Below, in pieces: positions 5,090-5,757 of a stretch of 5,757 bases of DNA. The DNA is taken from the NCBI GenBank assembly GCA_030916665.1, contig JAUPWC010000424.1:1-5757 (forward strand), in the 5' to 3' direction. The position numbers were made by a program, and so were the translations under genes. Every line of letters starts with the position of its first letter. Within the stretch, counting starts at the first letter, position 1. The stretch is from Verrucomicrobiota bacterium. GTDB lineage: Bacteria; Verrucomicrobiota; Verrucomicrobiia; Opitutales; Opitutaceae. Under the pieces are notes generated by a model. The model ran no database searches, was not told where the DNA came from, and was given only the letters and a program-made list of their open reading frames with translations.

Positions 5090-5757
5090 TCAGAAAATCG
5101 CCGAGAGCACCAGCGCCTCGATCAGGCCGAACACCGAGATGGCCGACAGCAGAAGCGTCCAGCTCCGCAGGGTGTCGCGCTCGCTCCAGCCGCACATGCG
5201 GCTAACCAGCCAGAACCCGCTGTCGTTCATCCACGAGCAGAAGAGCCCGCCGTAGCCGATGGCCAGAAACACCCAGAACGGGTGGCAGCCCCAGCCTGTT
5301 TCCCCCGCCACGGCGATCAGCATGCCGCTGGCGGTGATCATGGCCACCGTGGTCGAACCCTGCGCCACGCGGATGACCGCGGACAGCAGCCAGCCGAGCA
5401 GCACGTAGTTCAGCTGCCGGCCCTCCGCGAGGGTCGTGACCGCGCCGGCCAGTCCGGCCTCGCGCAGCATCGCGCCGAACGCACCGCCGGCCGACGTGAT
5501 GAGAATGATCGCCCCGGCGCTTTCCAGCGGAGCCCCGAGCAACGCGGCCAGTCCGGGACCGCTCGCGCGACGGTTGCGCAGCGCCAGGATCAGGGCAGCA
5601 ACCATGCCGGTGAGCAGCGCCACATGCTTGTTGCCGGCCAGGTTGATCCACTGGATCGCCGCACCGGCGAACCACGCGGGCTTGAAGGCCGCACAGGCCG
5701 AGGCGAACGCGATCAGCGCCAGCGGCAGCACCACCGGCGCGAAGATCGGAAGAGCAC
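5090..5757 (-). CDS. GntP-family gluconate/sugar-acid:H+ symporter, C-terminal part
   Basis: The open frame enters from the right edge and ends at TGA (5092-5090). About 220 residues are visible, roughly the C-terminal half of a GntP permease (usually about 440-450 aa). GTG at 5734 is an internal codon rather than a credible start, because the reading continues upstream as ...PIFAPVVLPLALI, a membrane helix. Counting from that codon, the visible landmarks are SAGGAFGAMLREAGLAG (81-97), RVAQGSTTVAMITASG (122-137) and WMNDSGFWLVSRMCGWSE (168-185), which are GntP family signatures. A last hydrophobic helix ends the protein. The family imports gluconate and related sugar acids across the inner membrane with protons. 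Next to a uronate-releasing GH88 gene, uptake of a sugar acid is attractive, but the gene is convergent with that unit and its substrate is not shown. Bases 5743-5757 match a sequencing adapter, so the true visible coding part probably stops at 5742. Confidence 0.9.
   Translation of the reverse strand, partial: ALPIFAPVVLPLALIAFASACAAFKPAWFAGAAIQWINLAGNKHVALLTGMVAALILALRNRRASGPGLAALLGAPLESAGAIILITSAGGAFGAMLREAGLAGAVTTLAEGRQLNYVLLGWLLSAVIRVAQGSTTVAMITASGMLIAVAGETGWGCHPFWVFLAIGYGGLFCSWMNDSGFWLVSRMCGWSERDTLRSWTLLLSAISVFGLIEALVLSAIF
5743..5757. other. Residual Illumina TruSeq adapter at the contig end
   Basis: The final 15 bases, AGATCGGAAGAGCAC, are identical to the first 15 bases of the Illumina TruSeq adapter and lie exactly at the sequence end, where untrimmed adapter accumulates. 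An exact 15-base match at the terminus is very unlikely by chance. The bases happen to stay open in the permease frame, which would hide the artefact in an annotation. Confidence 0.88.

Noticed and set aside
4675..5205. Plus-strand frame across the DUF6265 gene and intergenic region
   Set aside because: The translation is Arg-rich with no recognisable domain, and it overlaps two - strand genes with clear family motifs.
5734..5734. GTG at 5734 as the start of the permease
   Set aside because: The reading frame continues upstream as a hydrophobic helix and the visible part is only the C-terminal half of a GntP protein, so the gene is truncated by the window edge.
1..5757. CRISPR arrays, tRNA or rRNA genes, insertion sequences, defence genes
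   Set aside because: Reading both strands showed no direct-repeat/spacer pattern, no tRNA-like cloverleaf, no transposase motif and no defence-family signature.

Overview
The window looks like one end of a metagenomic or draft contig from a high-GC bacterium. Verrucomicrobiota, in particular an Opitutales/Opitutaceae-like lineage, is my best guess. The guess rests on three things: secreted polysaccharide-degrading enzymes encoded outside any SusC/SusD-type locus, strong G/C preference at third codon positions, and a TGTAGCCGG-type double-hairpin repeat of a kind I associate with those genomes. No 16S gene or other phylogenetic marker is present, so the placement is inference.

Layout, left to right. 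Positions 1-186 (+) hold the last 61 codons of a protein whose tail resembles biosynthetic arginine decarboxylase (SpeA). Positions 187-337 are a non-coding gap. It contains a perfect two-hairpin repeat (199-248), a possible -10 element, and a LacI-like palindrome with a central CG step directly before the next start codon. Next comes a tight two-gene + strand unit: a secreted GH88 unsaturated glucuronyl hydrolase (338-1510) and, 16 bp later, a large secreted multidomain GH2 enzyme (1527-4541). A weak hairpin plus T-rich tract at the end of the GH2 gene may be its terminator. Convergent on the - strand are a GntP-family sugar-acid permease fragment (stop at 5090, running off the right edge) and, downstream of it, a small secreted DUF6265 protein (5031 down to 4549).

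A reading of the locus. A polysaccharide lyase encoded elsewhere would leave oligosaccharides with a 4,5-unsaturated uronic acid at the non-reducing end. The GH88 enzyme would remove that residue, and the GH2 enzyme would remove the next beta-linked sugar. A GntP-type symporter could import a sugar acid, although it lies on the opposite strand and need not be co-regulated. The substrate (for example ulvan, glycosaminoglycan or pectin-type) cannot be decided here.

The most notable points are: (i) the GH2 enzyme has Asn-Gln where the family acid/base Asn-Glu normally sits, with a Glu four residues earlier; (ii) it carries an extra C-terminal module of about 145 residues that I cannot name; (iii) a seven-codon micro-ORF exactly bridges the GH88 stop and the GH2 start through ATGA and GTGA overlaps; (iv) the last 15 bases are identical to the start of the Illumina TruSeq adapter and are probably not genomic. 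I see no convincing new system. This is a carbohydrate-degradation locus with an unusual GH2 enzyme.
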